This document shows, in pieces, positions 42,428-54,806 of a DNA stretch of 64,000 nt. Numbering within the stretch: position 1 is the first letter of the stretch; each line of letters opens with the position of its first letter. Position numbers and translations under genes: made by a program. Source of the stretch: Candidatus Dechloromonas phosphoritropha (GTDB taxonomy: Bacteria > Pseudomonadota > Gammaproteobacteria > Burkholderiales > Rhodocyclaceae); NCBI GenBank assembly GCA_016722705.1, contig JADKGN010000005.1, positions 124,001-188,000 of the forward strand, given 5' to 3'. The notes under the pieces were generated by a model. It searched no databases. It was not told the DNA's origin and was given only the letters and a program-made list of their open reading frames with translations.

Positions 42428-43585
42428 GTGTCGTTGCTGCCCTCATTTACACCCGCTATTCTTGCCCTGGCCGATGGAACGTTATTCCACGGGGAATCAA
42501 TCGGCGCCGATGGCGTGACCAGCGGTGAGGTGGTTTTCAACACCGCCATGTCGGGCTATCAGGAAATCCTCACCGACCCGTCCTACTGCCGGCAGATCGT
42601 CACGCTGACCTACCCGCATATCGGCAACACAGGTTGCAATGCGGAAGATTTCGAATCCGACGCCAATTATGCCGCGGGTCTTGTCATCCGCGACCTGCCA
42701 CGCCGCGCCTCGAACTGGCGTTGCGAAGACGACCTCGCGTCCTATCTAAAGAAGCATGGCATCGTCGCCATTGCCGGCATCGATACACGCAAGCTGACGC
42801 GCATCCTGCGTGAAAAGGGCACCCAGGCCGGTTGCATTCTGGCCGGTGAAGTCGACGAGTCCAAGGCGCTGGCCATGGCACGCGCTTTCCCGGGGCTGAA
42901 TGGCATGGACCTGGCCAAGGTGGTTTCGGCCAAGGAAGGCTATGCCTGGACCGAGGCCGAGTGGACCTTGAAGGGTTACAAGCAGGCAGCGGAGCCACGT
43001 TTCCATGTTGTCGCCTACGATTTCGGCGTCAAGCGCAACATCCTGCGCATGCTCGCCGAGCGCGGTTGCAAGCTGACTGTCGTGCCGGCCCAGACGTCGG
43101 CCGCCGAGGTGCTGGCGCTGCAGCCGAATGGGGTTTTCCTGTCCAACGGCCCCGGTGATCCCGAGCCTTGCGATTACGCGATAGCAGCGATCCGCGAATT
43201 CCTCGATCGTGGCGTGCCGATCTTCGGCATCTGCCTTGGTCACCAGTTCCTCGCTCTGGCCTCTGGCGCCAAAACGCTGAAGATGAAGTTCGGCCACCAT
43301 GGCGCCAACCATCCGGTCAAGGATCTGGATACCGGTCAGGTGCTGATCACCAGCCAGAACCACGGTTTCGCGGTCGACGCCGAATCCCTGCCCAAGAATC
43401 TGCGCGCCACCCATGTGTCGCTGTTCGACGGTTCCCTGCAAGGCATCGCCCGCATCGACGTTCCGGCCTTCTCCTTTCAGGGTCACCCGGAAGGGAGCCC
43501 GGGGCCGCACGATGTGGCTTACCTGTTCGACCGCTTCCTCGACACCATGACGCACGGCTTCGCGGCGCCGCAACCGGGACATTAA
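42428..43585 (+). CDS. carA: Carbamoyl-phosphate synthase small subunit
   Basis: The glutaminase subunit, feeding ammonia to CarB for carbamoyl phosphate (pyrimidines and arginine). 385 residues: N-terminal CarA domain (ALADGTLFHGESIGADG, SGYQEILTDPSY) and class I amidotransferase domain with nucleophile Cys269 in FGICLGHQFLAL and the His-Glu pair in FQGHPEGSPGP. GTG 42428 is preferred (CCAGGAGAG ribosome site 8 bases before); an ATG at 42395 would add 11 atypical residues. Confidence 0.95.
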   Translation: MSLLPSFTPAILALADGTLFHGESIGADGVTSGEVVFNTAMSGYQEILTDPSYCRQIVTLTYPHIGNTGCNAEDFESDANYAAGLVIRDLPRRASNWRCEDDLASYLKKHGIVAIAGIDTRKLTRILREKGTQAGCILAGEVDESKALAMARAFPGLNGMDLAKVVSAKEGYAWTEAEWTLKGYKQAAEPRFHVVAYDFGVKRNILRMLAERGCKLTVVPAQTSAAEVLALQPNGVFLSNGPGDPEPCDYAIAAIREFLDRGVPIFGICLGHQFLALASGAKTLKMKFGHHGANHPVKDLDTGQVLITSQNHGFAVDAESLPKNLRATHVSLFDGSLQGIARIDVPAFSFQGHPEGSPGPHDVAYLFDRFLDTMTHGFAAPQPGH

Positions 43586-43596
43586 GGCAAATCAGC

Positions 43597-46803
<3,207 letters not shown>

Positions 46804-46815
46804 GATAAACAATAG

Positions 46816-46846
46816 CCGCCGGGCTGCCCCGTTCGGGCGCCGGCGG
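46816..46846 (+). terminator. Hairpin between carB and greA
   Basis: CCGCCGG (46816-46822) pairs with CCGGCGG (46840-46846); the loop contains a smaller CCCCGTTCGGG hairpin. TTTGCTTTTGC follows. A likely terminator or attenuator for carAB. Confidence 0.65.
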
Positions 46847-46865
46847 TTTGCTTTTGCTGGAATAA

Positions 46866-47345
46866 ATGATGAGTAAAGTTCCGTTGACCGTAGCCGGTGC
46901 CGAGAAATTGCGGGCCGAGCTGCACCGCTTGAAAACGGTCGAGCGTCCCAGGGTGATTGCGGCGATTGCCGAAGCGCGTGCGCATGGCGACCTCTCCGAA
47001 AATGCCGAATATGATGCCGCCAAAGAGCGCCAGGGCTTTCTCGAAGGGCGCATCAAGGATGTCGAGGGCAAGCTGGCCCACGCCCAGATCATCGACCCGA
47101 TGCTGCTCGATGCCGATGGTCGCTGCGTTTTCGGGGCTACCGTCGACCTCGAGGATCAGGAGTCAGGCGACGGTGTGACCTACCAGATCGTCGGCGAGGA
47201 CGAGGCCGATATCAAGATCGGCAAGCTGTCGGTCGCCTCGCCGATGGCCCGCGCGCTGATCGGCAAGTACGCGGGCGACATCGCCCAGGTTCAGGCCCCC
47301 GGTGGGATCCGTGAATACGAGATCATCGACGTCCGCTACGAGTAA
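46866..47345 (+). CDS. greA: Transcription elongation factor GreA
   Basis: 159 residues: an N-terminal coiled coil with the acidic tip (ARAHGDLSENAEYDAAKERQ) that reaches into the RNA polymerase channel to stimulate cleavage of backtracked RNA, and a C-terminal FKBP-like domain (SVASPMARALIGKYAGD). A second ATG directly follows the first; either could be used. Confidence 0.96.
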   Translation: MMSKVPLTVAGAEKLRAELHRLKTVERPRVIAAIAEARAHGDLSENAEYDAAKERQGFLEGRIKDVEGKLAHAQIIDPMLLDADGRCVFGATVDLEDQESGDGVTYQIVGEDEADIKIGKLSVASPMARALIGKYAGDIAQVQAPGGIREYEIIDVRYE

Positions 47346-47348
47346 TCA

Positions 47349-47813
47349 GTGGTGCGCAAACTTTCCGAAGCCCTCTATTTCATTGCCATAACCCTGTGGG
47401 CAGGCGGCACGTGGGCAATCGGCTACATCGTGGCGCCGGTTCTCTTTTCGAGTCTGGGCGACCGCCAGCTTGCGGGAATGGTGGCCGGCAAGCTGTTCGC
47501 GTTGATCGGCTGGATTGGCCTCGGCAGCGCCGCTTACCTCCTCATCTTCCTAGTTGCCCGCTGGGGTGGGCGGGTAGTCAGGAATGGCGTCTTCTGGCTG
47601 GTGCTGCTGATGGCCGTGCTGGTGGCAGCCAGCCAGTTCGGCATTCAGCCCTTGATGGCGCAACTCAAAACCGACGCCCTGCCGCGCGAGGTCATGCAAA
47701 GCGTGTTGCGCGACCGCTTTGTGGCGTGGCACGGCGCTTCCAGCATTCTTTATATGATGCAGAGCCTGCTTGGTTTGTGGCTGGTGGTCTGGGCCAACCG
47801 GGGATTGCGGTAG
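47349..47813 (+). CDS. DUF4149 family membrane protein
   Basis: A 154-residue inner-membrane protein with four helices and the TMEM205/DUF4149 pattern (ALYFIAITLWAGGTWAIGYI, VAPVLFSSLGDRQLAGMVAG, FVAWHGASSILYMMQSLLGL). It starts on GTG 4 bases after greA, so it is coupled to it. Function unknown; commonly found between greA and yhbY in betaproteobacteria. Confidence 0.85.
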   Translation: MVRKLSEALYFIAITLWAGGTWAIGYIVAPVLFSSLGDRQLAGMVAGKLFALIGWIGLGSAAYLLIFLVARWGGRVVRNGVFWLVLLMAVLVAASQFGIQPLMAQLKTDALPREVMQSVLRDRFVAWHGASSILYMMQSLLGLWLVVWANRGLR

Positions 47814-48176
47814 TCAGCCCTGGAAGCTGCGCTTGCTCTTGCGCGGGGCCGATGCCGGGCGGTGCGATTTTGGGCGTTTTTCAGGGTTGACCGCAACGGC
47901 CGGTTTTTCGGCAGGGCGGTAGACCACCAGCAGTTTGCCGATATGCTGAACCGGCGCAGCGTTGAGGTCGGCACAGATCTGTTCGAGATAGGCGACGCGG
48001 TCTTCGCGACTGTCGCCATGAACGCGAACCTTGATCAGCTCGTGGGCCTTGAGATTGACGTCGATTTCATTGAGCACGCCCGCGGTCAGGCCGTTCTCGG
48101 CGATCGAGACGACGGGATTCAGATTGTGAGCACGGGCACGCAATTCACGGCGTGCGACGGACGATAATTGCAGCAT
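47814..48176 (-). CDS. yhbY: YhbY-type CRM-domain RNA-binding protein
   Basis: 120 residues: a CRM domain (about 1-97) with LRARAHNLNPVVSIAENGLT, ELIKVRVHGDSREDR and the terminal strand HIGKLLVVYRP, then a basic tail (KRPKSHRPASAPRKSKRSF). YhbY associates with pre-50S particles. Its stop abuts the DUF4149 stop. The start at 48176 is 32 bases from the divergent rlmE start, so their promoters must overlap each other's 5' regions. Confidence 0.9.
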   Translation of the reverse strand: MLQLSSVARRELRARAHNLNPVVSIAENGLTAGVLNEIDVNLKAHELIKVRVHGDSREDRVAYLEQICADLNAAPVQHIGKLLVVYRPAEKPAVAVNPEKRPKSHRPASAPRKSKRSFQG

Positions 48177-48208
48177 GGGTAAACCTTTCAAAAACGGCAT
48201 CTTACCGA

Positions 48209-48826
48209 ATGGCTAGAACAAGAACCAGCAAAGCGTGGATGCGCGAGCATGTCAATGACCCGTATGTGCAGCTCGCCAGGAAGGAAGGCTGGCGTTCGCG
48301 CGCCGCATTCAAGCTCATGGAAATCGACGACCGGGACAAGCTGCTGCGTAGTGGCGAGGTCGTCGTCGATCTTGGGGCGACCCCCGGTGGCTGGTCACAG
48401 GTGGCCGCTAGGCGAGTGGGCGCTGGCGGTCTCGTGCTCGCCATGGATCTGCTCGACATGGAGCCGATCCATGGCGTCGACTTCATCCAGGGTGATTTTC
48501 GCGACGAAGAGATTCTTGCGAAGCTGGAAGAAAAACTGGCCGGCCGCCCGCTGGGACTTGTAATGTCCGACATGGCCCCCAATATGTCGGGAGTGCCGCT
48601 TGTCGATCAGGCGCGCATCATGCACCTCGCCGAACTCGGCCTGGATTTTTGCAGGGCGCATCTGAAACCTGAAGGCGCCTTCTTGGTCAAAGTGTTCCAG
48701 GGAACGGATTACGAGGCTTTTGTGCGTTCGATGCGCGAGGTGTTCAGGGCGGTTGTGGTGCGCAAGCCGGATGCGTCGCGGGGCAGGAGTGCCGAGCTTT
48801 ATTTGCTCGGCAGTGTGCTGCGATGA
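48209..48826 (+). CDS. rlmE: 23S rRNA (uridine-2552-2'-O)-methyltransferase
   Basis: 205 residues, also known as FtsJ/RrmJ. The catalytic K-D-K-E tetrad is present: Lys in SRAAFKLMEID, Asp in MSDMAPNMSG, Lys in FLVKVFQG and Glu in RSAELYLLG. The AdoMet motif is VVDLGATPGGWSQVAA. Followed by ftsH, the ancient rlmE-ftsH order. The start at 48209 (MARTRTSKAWM) is canonical. Confidence 0.95.
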   Translation: MARTRTSKAWMREHVNDPYVQLARKEGWRSRAAFKLMEIDDRDKLLRSGEVVVDLGATPGGWSQVAARRVGAGGLVLAMDLLDMEPIHGVDFIQGDFRDEEILAKLEEKLAGRPLGLVMSDMAPNMSGVPLVDQARIMHLAELGLDFCRAHLKPEGAFLVKVFQGTDYEAFVRSMREVFRAVVVRKPDASRGRSAELYLLGSVLR

Positions 48827-48881
48827 TAGTTGTGTATAGAATGGCGTCTTTGTCGCTCGACGCTGTCAAAGGAGAGCAAGC

Positions 48882-50762
48882 TTGAACAACATGTTCAAAA
48901 ATCTGGCAATCTGGATGGTCATCGGCCTCGTGCTGATGACGGTGTTCAATCAGTTCAGCACCCGCCAGGTCGCACAGAATTCGATCGAATACTCGCAGTT
49001 TCTCGATGAAGTGAAACAGGGGCACATCACCAAGGTGCTCATTGAAGGCCGCACCCTGAAGGGGACGACCACCGAAGGCAAGCGCATAACCTCCTACTCG
49101 CCGCCCGATCTCTGGATGGTTTCCGACTTGCTCAAGAACGGTGTCAAGATCGAGGCCAAGCCGGAAGAGGAGCCTTCCTTCCTGATGAACATTTTCGTCA
49201 GCTGGTTCCCGATGTTGCTGCTGATCGGCGTCTGGGTCTTCTTCATGCGCCAGATGCAGGGCGGCGGCAAGGGCGGCGCCTTCTCGTTCGGGAAGTCGCG
49301 CGCCCGGATGACCGACGAAGCACAGAATGTCGTTACCTTCGCCGATGTCGCGGGTTGCGACGAAGCCAAGGAAGAGGTTCAGGAAATCGTTGATTTCCTG
49401 CGCGATCCCTCCAAGTTCCAGAAGCTCGGTGGCCACGTTCCCAAGGGTGTGCTGATGGTCGGCAACCCGGGTACCGGCAAGACATTGCTCGCCAGGGCCA
49501 TCGCCGGCGAAGCCAAGGTGCCGTTCTTCAGTATTTCCGGTTCCGATTTCGTCGAAATGTTTGTCGGCGTCGGCGCGGCGCGCGTTCGCGACATGTTCGA
49601 GAACGCCAAGAAGCATGCGCCGTGCATCATCTTCATCGATGAAATCGACGCCGTCGGCCGCCATCGCGGCGCCGGTCTCGGCGGCGGCAACGATGAACGT
49701 GAGCAGACGCTGAATCAGATGCTCGTCGAGATGGATGGCTTCGAAGGCCACGCCAGCATCATCGTCATCGCCGCAACCAACCGTCCTGACATCCTTGATC
49801 CGGCGCTGTTGCGCCCTGGCCGTTTCGACCGTCAGGTCGTCGTGCCGTTACCCGATATCCGCGGCCGCGAGGAAATTCTCAAGGTTCACATGCGCAAGGT
49901 GCCGATCGCCGGCGATGTCAGGGCTGACATCATCGCCCGCGGCACGCCCGGTTTCTCGGGGGCCGATCTCGCCAACCTGGTCAATGAGTCCGCCCTGTTC
50001 GCCGCGCGCGGCAACAAGCGCCTGGTCGACATGGAAGATTTCGAGAAGGCCAAGGACAAGATCATGATGGGCGCCGAGCGCCGCAGCATGGTCATGTCCG
50101 AAGAGGAGAAGCGCAACACGGCCTACCATGAATCCGGACACGCCGTCATCGCCAAGTTGATGCCGAAGTCCGACCCGGTGCACAAGGTCACGATCATCCC
50201 GCGGGGCCGCGCTTTGGGCCTGACCATGCAATTGCCGGAGGAGGATCGCTATTCCTACGACCGCCAATACCTGATGAGCCGGATCGCTGTTCTGTTCGGT
50301 GGGCGCATTGCAGAAGAACTGTTCATGGACCAGATGACGACCGGCGCCTCCAACGATTTCGAACGTGCTACCGCTTTGGCGCGCGACATGGTTACCCGCT
50401 ATGGCATGTCGGAAATGGGCGTGATGGTCTATGGTGAAAACGAGGGTGAGGTCTTCCTCGGCCGCTCGGTCACGCAGCACAAGAATGTTTCCGAGGCGAC
50501 GATGCAGAAGGTCGACGCTGAAATCCGCCGCATCGTCGACGAGCAGTACGCGCTCGCCCGCGGGTTGCTGGAAGAGAATCGCGACAAGGTGGAAGCGATG
50601 GCATACGCTCTCCTCGAATGGGAAACCATCGATTCCGAGCAGATCGATGACATCATGGCCGGCAAGCCGCCACGGCCGCCGAAGCCGACGCAGAGCACCT
50701 CGCGTCCGTCTGCGCCGAATGATTCTCCGGGCGCCGAGCCAAGCGCACCGGCGACCGCCTGA
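48882..50762 (+). CDS. ftsH: ATP-dependent zinc metalloprotease FtsH
   Basis: A 626-residue membrane-anchored AAA+ protease. Two helices (NLAIWMVIGLVLMTVF and FPMLLLIGVWVFFMRQM) flank a small periplasmic domain. Then come the ATPase with Walker A GNPGTGKT, Walker B CIIFIDEIDAVGR and the SRH (ATNRPDILDPALLRPGRFD), and the protease with HESGH (His416, His420) and the third zinc ligand region (NDFERATALARDM). It starts on TTG, supported by a GGAG ribosome site 8 bases upstream and by the usual MNNMFKNLAIW N-terminus. Confidence 0.96.
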   Translation: MNNMFKNLAIWMVIGLVLMTVFNQFSTRQVAQNSIEYSQFLDEVKQGHITKVLIEGRTLKGTTTEGKRITSYSPPDLWMVSDLLKNGVKIEAKPEEEPSFLMNIFVSWFPMLLLIGVWVFFMRQMQGGGKGGAFSFGKSRARMTDEAQNVVTFADVAGCDEAKEEVQEIVDFLRDPSKFQKLGGHVPKGVLMVGNPGTGKTLLARAIAGEAKVPFFSISGSDFVEMFVGVGAARVRDMFENAKKHAPCIIFIDEIDAVGRHRGAGLGGGNDEREQTLNQMLVEMDGFEGHASIIVIAATNRPDILDPALLRPGRFDRQVVVPLPDIRGREEILKVHMRKVPIAGDVRADIIARGTPGFSGADLANLVNESALFAARGNKRLVDMEDFEKAKDKIMMGAERRSMVMSEEEKRNTAYHESGHAVIAKLMPKSDPVHKVTIIPRGRALGLTMQLPEEDRYSYDRQYLMSRIAVLFGGRIAEELFMDQMTTGASNDFERATALARDMVTRYGMSEMGVMVYGENEGEVFLGRSVTQHKNVSEATMQKVDAEIRRIVDEQYALARGLLEENRDKVEAMAYALLEWETIDSEQIDDIMAGKPPRPPKPTQSTSRPSAPNDSPGAEPSAPATA

Positions 50763-50783
50763 TCGTTACGCTTCTTAGCCAAG

Positions 50784-50806
50784 CCGGGAGTCAACTCCCG
50801 GTTTTT
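50784..50806 (+). terminator. Intrinsic terminator after ftsH
   Basis: CCGGGAG, loop TCAA, CTCCCGG, then TTTTT: a textbook rho-independent terminator 21 bases after the ftsH stop and before folP. Confidence 0.93.
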
Positions 50807-50816
50807 CATTTCTGCC

Positions 50817-51656
50817 ATGCCTGACCTACACTGCGGACGCTTCCGGCTGTCCCTTGATCGCCCGCTGATCATGGGTATCGTCAATCTCACACCGGATTCG
50901 TTCTCGGGTGACGGCATGGGCTCCGACGTCGATCGCGCCATACGCCATGCTCGTCAACAGCTTCGCTCAGGTGCCGACATTCTCGACATTGGCGCCGAGT
51001 CGTCGCGGCCCGGCGCCATTCCGACGCCTGAAGATGAGGAATTGCGGCGACTGTTTCCGGTCCTTCGCGAGATGGTCGGCTGGGGTGTGCCGGTTTCCGT
51101 CGATACCTACAAGCCGGTGGTGATGCGCGCCGCGCTGGCCGAGGGAGCCTCGATGATCAACGACATCAGCGCTCTCAGGAACCCCGACGCGATGGCCGCG
51201 GTCGCGGCCAGCGATTGTGCCGTATGCCTGATGCACATGCAGGGAGAACCCGGAACGATGCAGAACGCTCCGGCGTACAGCGACGTCGTACGGGAAGTCC
51301 GCGAGTTTCTGGCAGCGCGTGTCGCGGCTGCCCGCGCGGCCGGGATCGATGACTGTCGTCTGGTTCTCGATCCGGGTTTCGGTTTCGGAAAGAGCCTGCA
51401 ACACAATCTTGCCCTTTTTCGGGCGTTGACCGCAACAGGCGTCGATACCTTGCCGCTGCTGGTTGGTGTCTCGCGGAAAGCGATGCTGGGCGCCATTACC
51501 GGCCGGTCAGTGGACCAGCGATTGGCGGCCAGTATTGCCGCGGCGACCCTGGCAGCCCAGAAAGGTGCGAAAATATTGCGTGTGCACAATGTCGCCGAAA
51601 CCAGGGATGCGCTGGCAGTCCTGGCGGCAATCGAAGAGGGAGTCGACAATGGGTAA
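50817..51656 (+). CDS. folP: Dihydropteroate synthase
   Basis: Joins p-aminobenzoate to the pterin diphosphate in folate synthesis; target of sulfonamides. 279 residues with the DHPS signatures IMGIVNLTPDSFSGDG and GADILDIGAESSRPGA, the DPGFGFGKSLQHN loop and the terminal ILRVHNVAETRDAL. It starts 10 bases after the ftsH terminator and overlaps glmM by 8 bases. Confidence 0.95.
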   Translation: MPDLHCGRFRLSLDRPLIMGIVNLTPDSFSGDGMGSDVDRAIRHARQQLRSGADILDIGAESSRPGAIPTPEDEELRRLFPVLREMVGWGVPVSVDTYKPVVMRAALAEGASMINDISALRNPDAMAAVAASDCAVCLMHMQGEPGTMQNAPAYSDVVREVREFLAARVAAARAAGIDDCRLVLDPGFGFGKSLQHNLALFRALTATGVDTLPLLVGVSRKAMLGAITGRSVDQRLAASIAAATLAAQKGAKILRVHNVAETRDALAVLAAIEEGVDNG

Positions 51657-53001
51657 GAAGTATTTTGGCACTGATGGCGTGCGTGGCCATGTCGGACAAG
51701 CGCCGATCACGCCTGATTTCGTAATGCGTCTGGGGTACGCAACCGGCAAGGTGCTGCTCAAGCGTACCGTGATGCCGGAGGGCGACCGCCCTGCGGTCCT
51801 CATCGGCAAGGACACCCGGCTCTCCGGGTACATGCTCGAAGCCGCACTGGAGGCCGGATTCTCGGCAGCCGGTGTCGATGTCTCGCTGGTCGGGCCCATA
51901 CCGACGCCGGCGGTTGCCTATCTGACCCGGGCGCTCCGCTTGCAGGCGGGCGCCGTGATTTCCGCTTCACACAACCCTTATTACGATAACGGCATCAAGT
52001 TCTTCTCGGCGCAGGGCGCCAAGTTGCCCGATGATGTCGAACACGCGATCGAGGAGGTCATTGATCAGCCGATGGTTTGCGTGCCGGCGGCCGATCTCGG
52101 GCGGGCAAGGAGGATCGGCGATGCGCGCGGCCGCTACATCGAATTCTGCAAGAGCACGTTTCCCAACGATCTCGATCTGCGCGGCCTTAGGATCGTCGTC
52201 GATTGTGCCCACGGGGCAGCCTACCACACGGCGCCAGATGTCTTCCATGAACTCGGCGCCGATGTGGTAGCGATCGGTGCGCAGCCCAACGGCCTTAACA
52301 TCAACGACGGATTCGGTGCGACGGCGCCCGCAGCCTTGTGCGAGGCTGTCCTTGCTGAACGCGCGGACCTCGGCATCGCCCTTGACGGCGACGCCGATCG
52401 TCTGCAGATGGTCGACGCTCAGGGGAGGCTCTACGACGGCGATCAGCTGCTTTACGCGATTGTCCGCAATCGGGCAAAGCACGGGCAGGTCAGGGGTGTC
52501 GCCGGAACGCTGATGACCAATCTGGCGCTCGAGCATGCCCTGGGCCGAATGGACATTCCCTTCGCGCGAGCGGCCGTCGGCGACCGTTACGTCCTCGAGA
52601 TGCTGCAGGACCGAGGCTGGATCTTCGGTGGGGAGAACTCGGGACATATCCTTGCCCTCGACCGCCACACCACCGGGGATGGCACGGTCGCTGCCCTGCA
52701 GGTGCTGGCGGCATTGAGGGAGTCGGACGGCGACCTGGCCAAGTTGCTGGGAGATCTGGAACTCTACCCACAGAAGCTGATCAACGTACCGATGGTCAAG
52801 AGCTTTCCCTGGCACGATGACGATTCGATTCGTGGGGCGCGGGAAAATATCGAGAATCGCCTGTCCGGCAGGGGGCGCATCCTGTTGCGCGCTTCCGGTA
52901 CGGAGCCGTTGCTGCGGGTAATGGTGGAAGGAGAGGATGCGACAGAAGTTCTTGAAGCAGCAGAGGAGCTTGCCAGAGTGGTGCGTGAGGCCGCCCAATG
53001 A
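51649..53001 (+). CDS. glmM: Phosphoglucosamine mutase
   Basis: Interconverts glucosamine 6- and 1-phosphate on the way to UDP-GlcNAc for peptidoglycan and LPS. 450 residues: YFGTDGVRG at the start, the phosphoserine loop with Ser107 in ISASHNPYYDNG, the Mg2+ loop ALDGDADRLQMVD, the sugar loop GGENSGHIL and the phosphate-binding RASGTEPLLRVMVEG. The ATG at 51649 lies inside the folP end. Confidence 0.96.
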   Translation: MGKKYFGTDGVRGHVGQAPITPDFVMRLGYATGKVLLKRTVMPEGDRPAVLIGKDTRLSGYMLEAALEAGFSAAGVDVSLVGPIPTPAVAYLTRALRLQAGAVISASHNPYYDNGIKFFSAQGAKLPDDVEHAIEEVIDQPMVCVPAADLGRARRIGDARGRYIEFCKSTFPNDLDLRGLRIVVDCAHGAAYHTAPDVFHELGADVVAIGAQPNGLNINDGFGATAPAALCEAVLAERADLGIALDGDADRLQMVDAQGRLYDGDQLLYAIVRNRAKHGQVRGVAGTLMTNLALEHALGRMDIPFARAAVGDRYVLEMLQDRGWIFGGENSGHILALDRHTTGDGTVAALQVLAALRESDGDLAKLLGDLELYPQKLINVPMVKSFPWHDDDSIRGARENIENRLSGRGRILLRASGTEPLLRVMVEGEDATEVLEAAEELARVVREAAQ

Positions 53002-53092
53002 GACCGCAGGCGCCTGCATTTCTTGACCCTCGTGGTGACTGCCGGCTATAATTTCCAAGTTGTCTACCTATCCTCATCGGACTCACCCTCAC

Positions 53093-53842
53093 ATGCGCAA
53101 GAAGCTTGTCGCCGGAAACTGGAAGATGTACGGCAGCTTTCAGAAGAACGCCGCTTTGCTCGACCATCTGAAGGCCGGGATGGTGACGGTACAGTGCGAT
53201 GTTGCAGTGTGCGTGCCGTATCCGTTCCTGGCGCAGGTCCAGTCCGCGCTGGTCGGCACCCCGATACTGTGGGGGGCACAGTCGGTCAGTGAGCACGATT
53301 CCGGCGCCTTTACCGGTGAAGTGTCCGCGTCCATGCTTTGCGAGTTCGGTTGTCGTTACGTGCTGGTCGGGCATTCCGAGCGGCGTAGCCTGTTCGGCGA
53401 AAGCGACGCGGTCGTTGCGGCAAAGTTTTCTGCGGCACAGAAGGTGGGCCTGGTGCCGATCCTGTGCTTGGGGGAGTCGCTGGCCGAGCGCGAGGCTGGC
53501 CAGACGATGGCGGTGGTTGCGCGACAGTTGCGCGCGGTAATTGACGACGCAGGAGTTTCGGCGCTGGCCGCGGCGGTGGTTGCCTATGAGCCGGTGTGGG
53601 CTATCGGGACCGGTGTGACGGCATCGCCCGCGCAAGCGCAGGAGGTGCATGCGGCTATCCGTGCCCAGGTGGCGGGGCTGGACGAAGAGCTGGCAAAGGT
53701 TCTGTGTATTCTCTATGGCGGTAGCGTCAAGCCGCAGAACTCTGCCGAGTTGTTCGCTCAGGCTGACATCGATGGGGGCTTGATTGGCGGGGCGGCACTG
53801 GTTGCCGAGGACTTTCTAGCGATTTGCCTGGCGGCAAACTGA
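53093..53842 (+). CDS. tpiA: Triose-phosphate isomerase
   Basis: 249 residues of (beta/alpha)8 barrel: the catalytic Lys in VAGNWKMYGS, the electrophile His in VLVGHSERR, the catalytic Glu in VAYEPVWAIGTG and the phosphate loop LYGGSVKPQN. The start at 53093 (MRKKLVAGNWKM) is canonical; an upstream ATG adds 11 atypical residues. Confidence 0.96.
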   Translation: MRKKLVAGNWKMYGSFQKNAALLDHLKAGMVTVQCDVAVCVPYPFLAQVQSALVGTPILWGAQSVSEHDSGAFTGEVSASMLCEFGCRYVLVGHSERRSLFGESDAVVAAKFSAAQKVGLVPILCLGESLAEREAGQTMAVVARQLRAVIDDAGVSALAAAVVAYEPVWAIGTGVTASPAQAQEVHAAIRAQVAGLDEELAKVLCILYGGSVKPQNSAELFAQADIDGGLIGGAALVAEDFLAICLAAN

Positions 53843-53853
53843 TGGGCGAACAC

Positions 53854-54225
53854 ATGAACTGGCTTTTCTCTCTTCTTCTGACGATCCATATTCTGGTGGC
53901 ATTGTCGATTATCGGCCTCGTGCTGATGCAGCATGGCAAGGGGGCCGATATGGGGGCCGCCTTCGGCAGCGGCGCCTCAGGCAGCCTGTTCGGGGCGACC
54001 GGTTCGGCAAATTTTCTTAGTCGGACCACGGGCGTTCTGGCGGCGGTGTTCTTCTTGACCAGCCTTAGTCTGGCCTATGTAGCCTCGCAAAAGCCAAAAA
54101 CGGTTGGCAGTGTGATGCAGGAAACGGTACAATCTCAGCCGTCGTCACAGCCTGCAGCCATGGGCGGTGAGTCGTCTGTGGTTCCTGCGGAAGCGGGTTC
54201 CAAGGCAAAGGATATTCCGAAGTAA
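53854..54225 (+). CDS. secG: Sec translocon subunit SecG
   Basis: 123 residues: two membrane helices (FSLLLTIHILVALSIIGLVL and TGVLAAVFFLTSLSLAYVA) separated by the conserved Gly-rich cytoplasmic loop (GKGADMGAAFGSGASGSLFG), then a Ser/Gln-rich tail. It assists SecYE-driven protein export. The ATG at 53842 overlaps the tpiA stop (TGATG) and is an alternative start, adding four residues. Confidence 0.93.
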   Translation: MNWLFSLLLTIHILVALSIIGLVLMQHGKGADMGAAFGSGASGSLFGATGSANFLSRTTGVLAAVFFLTSLSLAYVASQKPKTVGSVMQETVQSQPSSQPAAMGGESSVVPAEAGSKAKDIPK

Positions 54226-54276
54226 CGAAGGGCGGATTCCACGGCATGTTCCTCGCCGGGGTGGCCGAATAGCAGT

Positions 54277-54361
54277 GCCGACGTGGTGGAATTGGTAGAC
54301 ACGCTATCTTGAGGGGGTAGTGGCGAGAGCTGTGCGAGTTCGAGTCTCGCCGTCGGCACCA
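54277..54361 (+). tRNA. tRNA-Leu (anticodon GAG)
   Basis: An 85-base class II tRNA: acceptor GCCGACG/CGTCGGC, D arm GGTGGAATTGGTAGACAC, anticodon stem CTATC/GGTAG around loop TTGAGGG (anticodon GAG), variable arm TGGCGAGAGCTG, T arm GCGAG-TTCGAGT-CTCGC, discriminator A and encoded CCA. The secG-tRNA-Leu-nuoA order is common in betaproteobacteria. Confidence 0.97.
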
Positions 54362-54422
54362 AAATGGGGGCAGTGGCCGAGAGGCGCGCTGTTTCGTACA
54401 AGAAACTGAATATTGGCGGCGG

Positions 54423-54797
54423 ATGATGGAAAACTACTTTCCAATCCTGATGTTCGTTCTGGTGGGGATCGCGGTCGGCGTATTGCCGGTTGCAATGGGA
54501 TTTATGCTCGCTCCCAGTCGTCCGGACCCCGAGAAACTCTCTCCTTACGAATGCGGCTTCGAGGCATTCGAGGATGCGCGCATGAAATTTGACGTGCGCT
54601 ATTACCTGATTGCCATCCTTTTCATTCTCTTCGATCTGGAAATCGCCTTCCTGTTCCCTTGGGCCACGATTTTCAAGGATATCGTTGCGGCGGAATCGAT
54701 AAGGTTGTTTGGATTTATCGAGATGCTGGTCTTCGTTTCCGTCCTGGTCATTGGCTATGTGTACGCCTGGGCCAAGGGCGCGCTTGAATGGGAATAG
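54423..54797 (+). CDS. nuoA: NADH-quinone oxidoreductase subunit A
   Basis: 124 residues, three membrane helices, with the conserved loop SPYECGFEAFEDARMKFDVR (its Cys sits near the quinone channel) and LFDLEIAFLFPWA. First gene of the nuo operon. ATG-ATG at the start leaves a one-residue ambiguity. Confidence 0.96.
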   Translation: MMENYFPILMFVLVGIAVGVLPVAMGFMLAPSRPDPEKLSPYECGFEAFEDARMKFDVRYYLIAILFILFDLEIAFLFPWATIFKDIVAAESIRLFGFIEMLVFVSVLVIGYVYAWAKGALEWE

Positions 54798-54806
54798 GGC
54801 TCGATC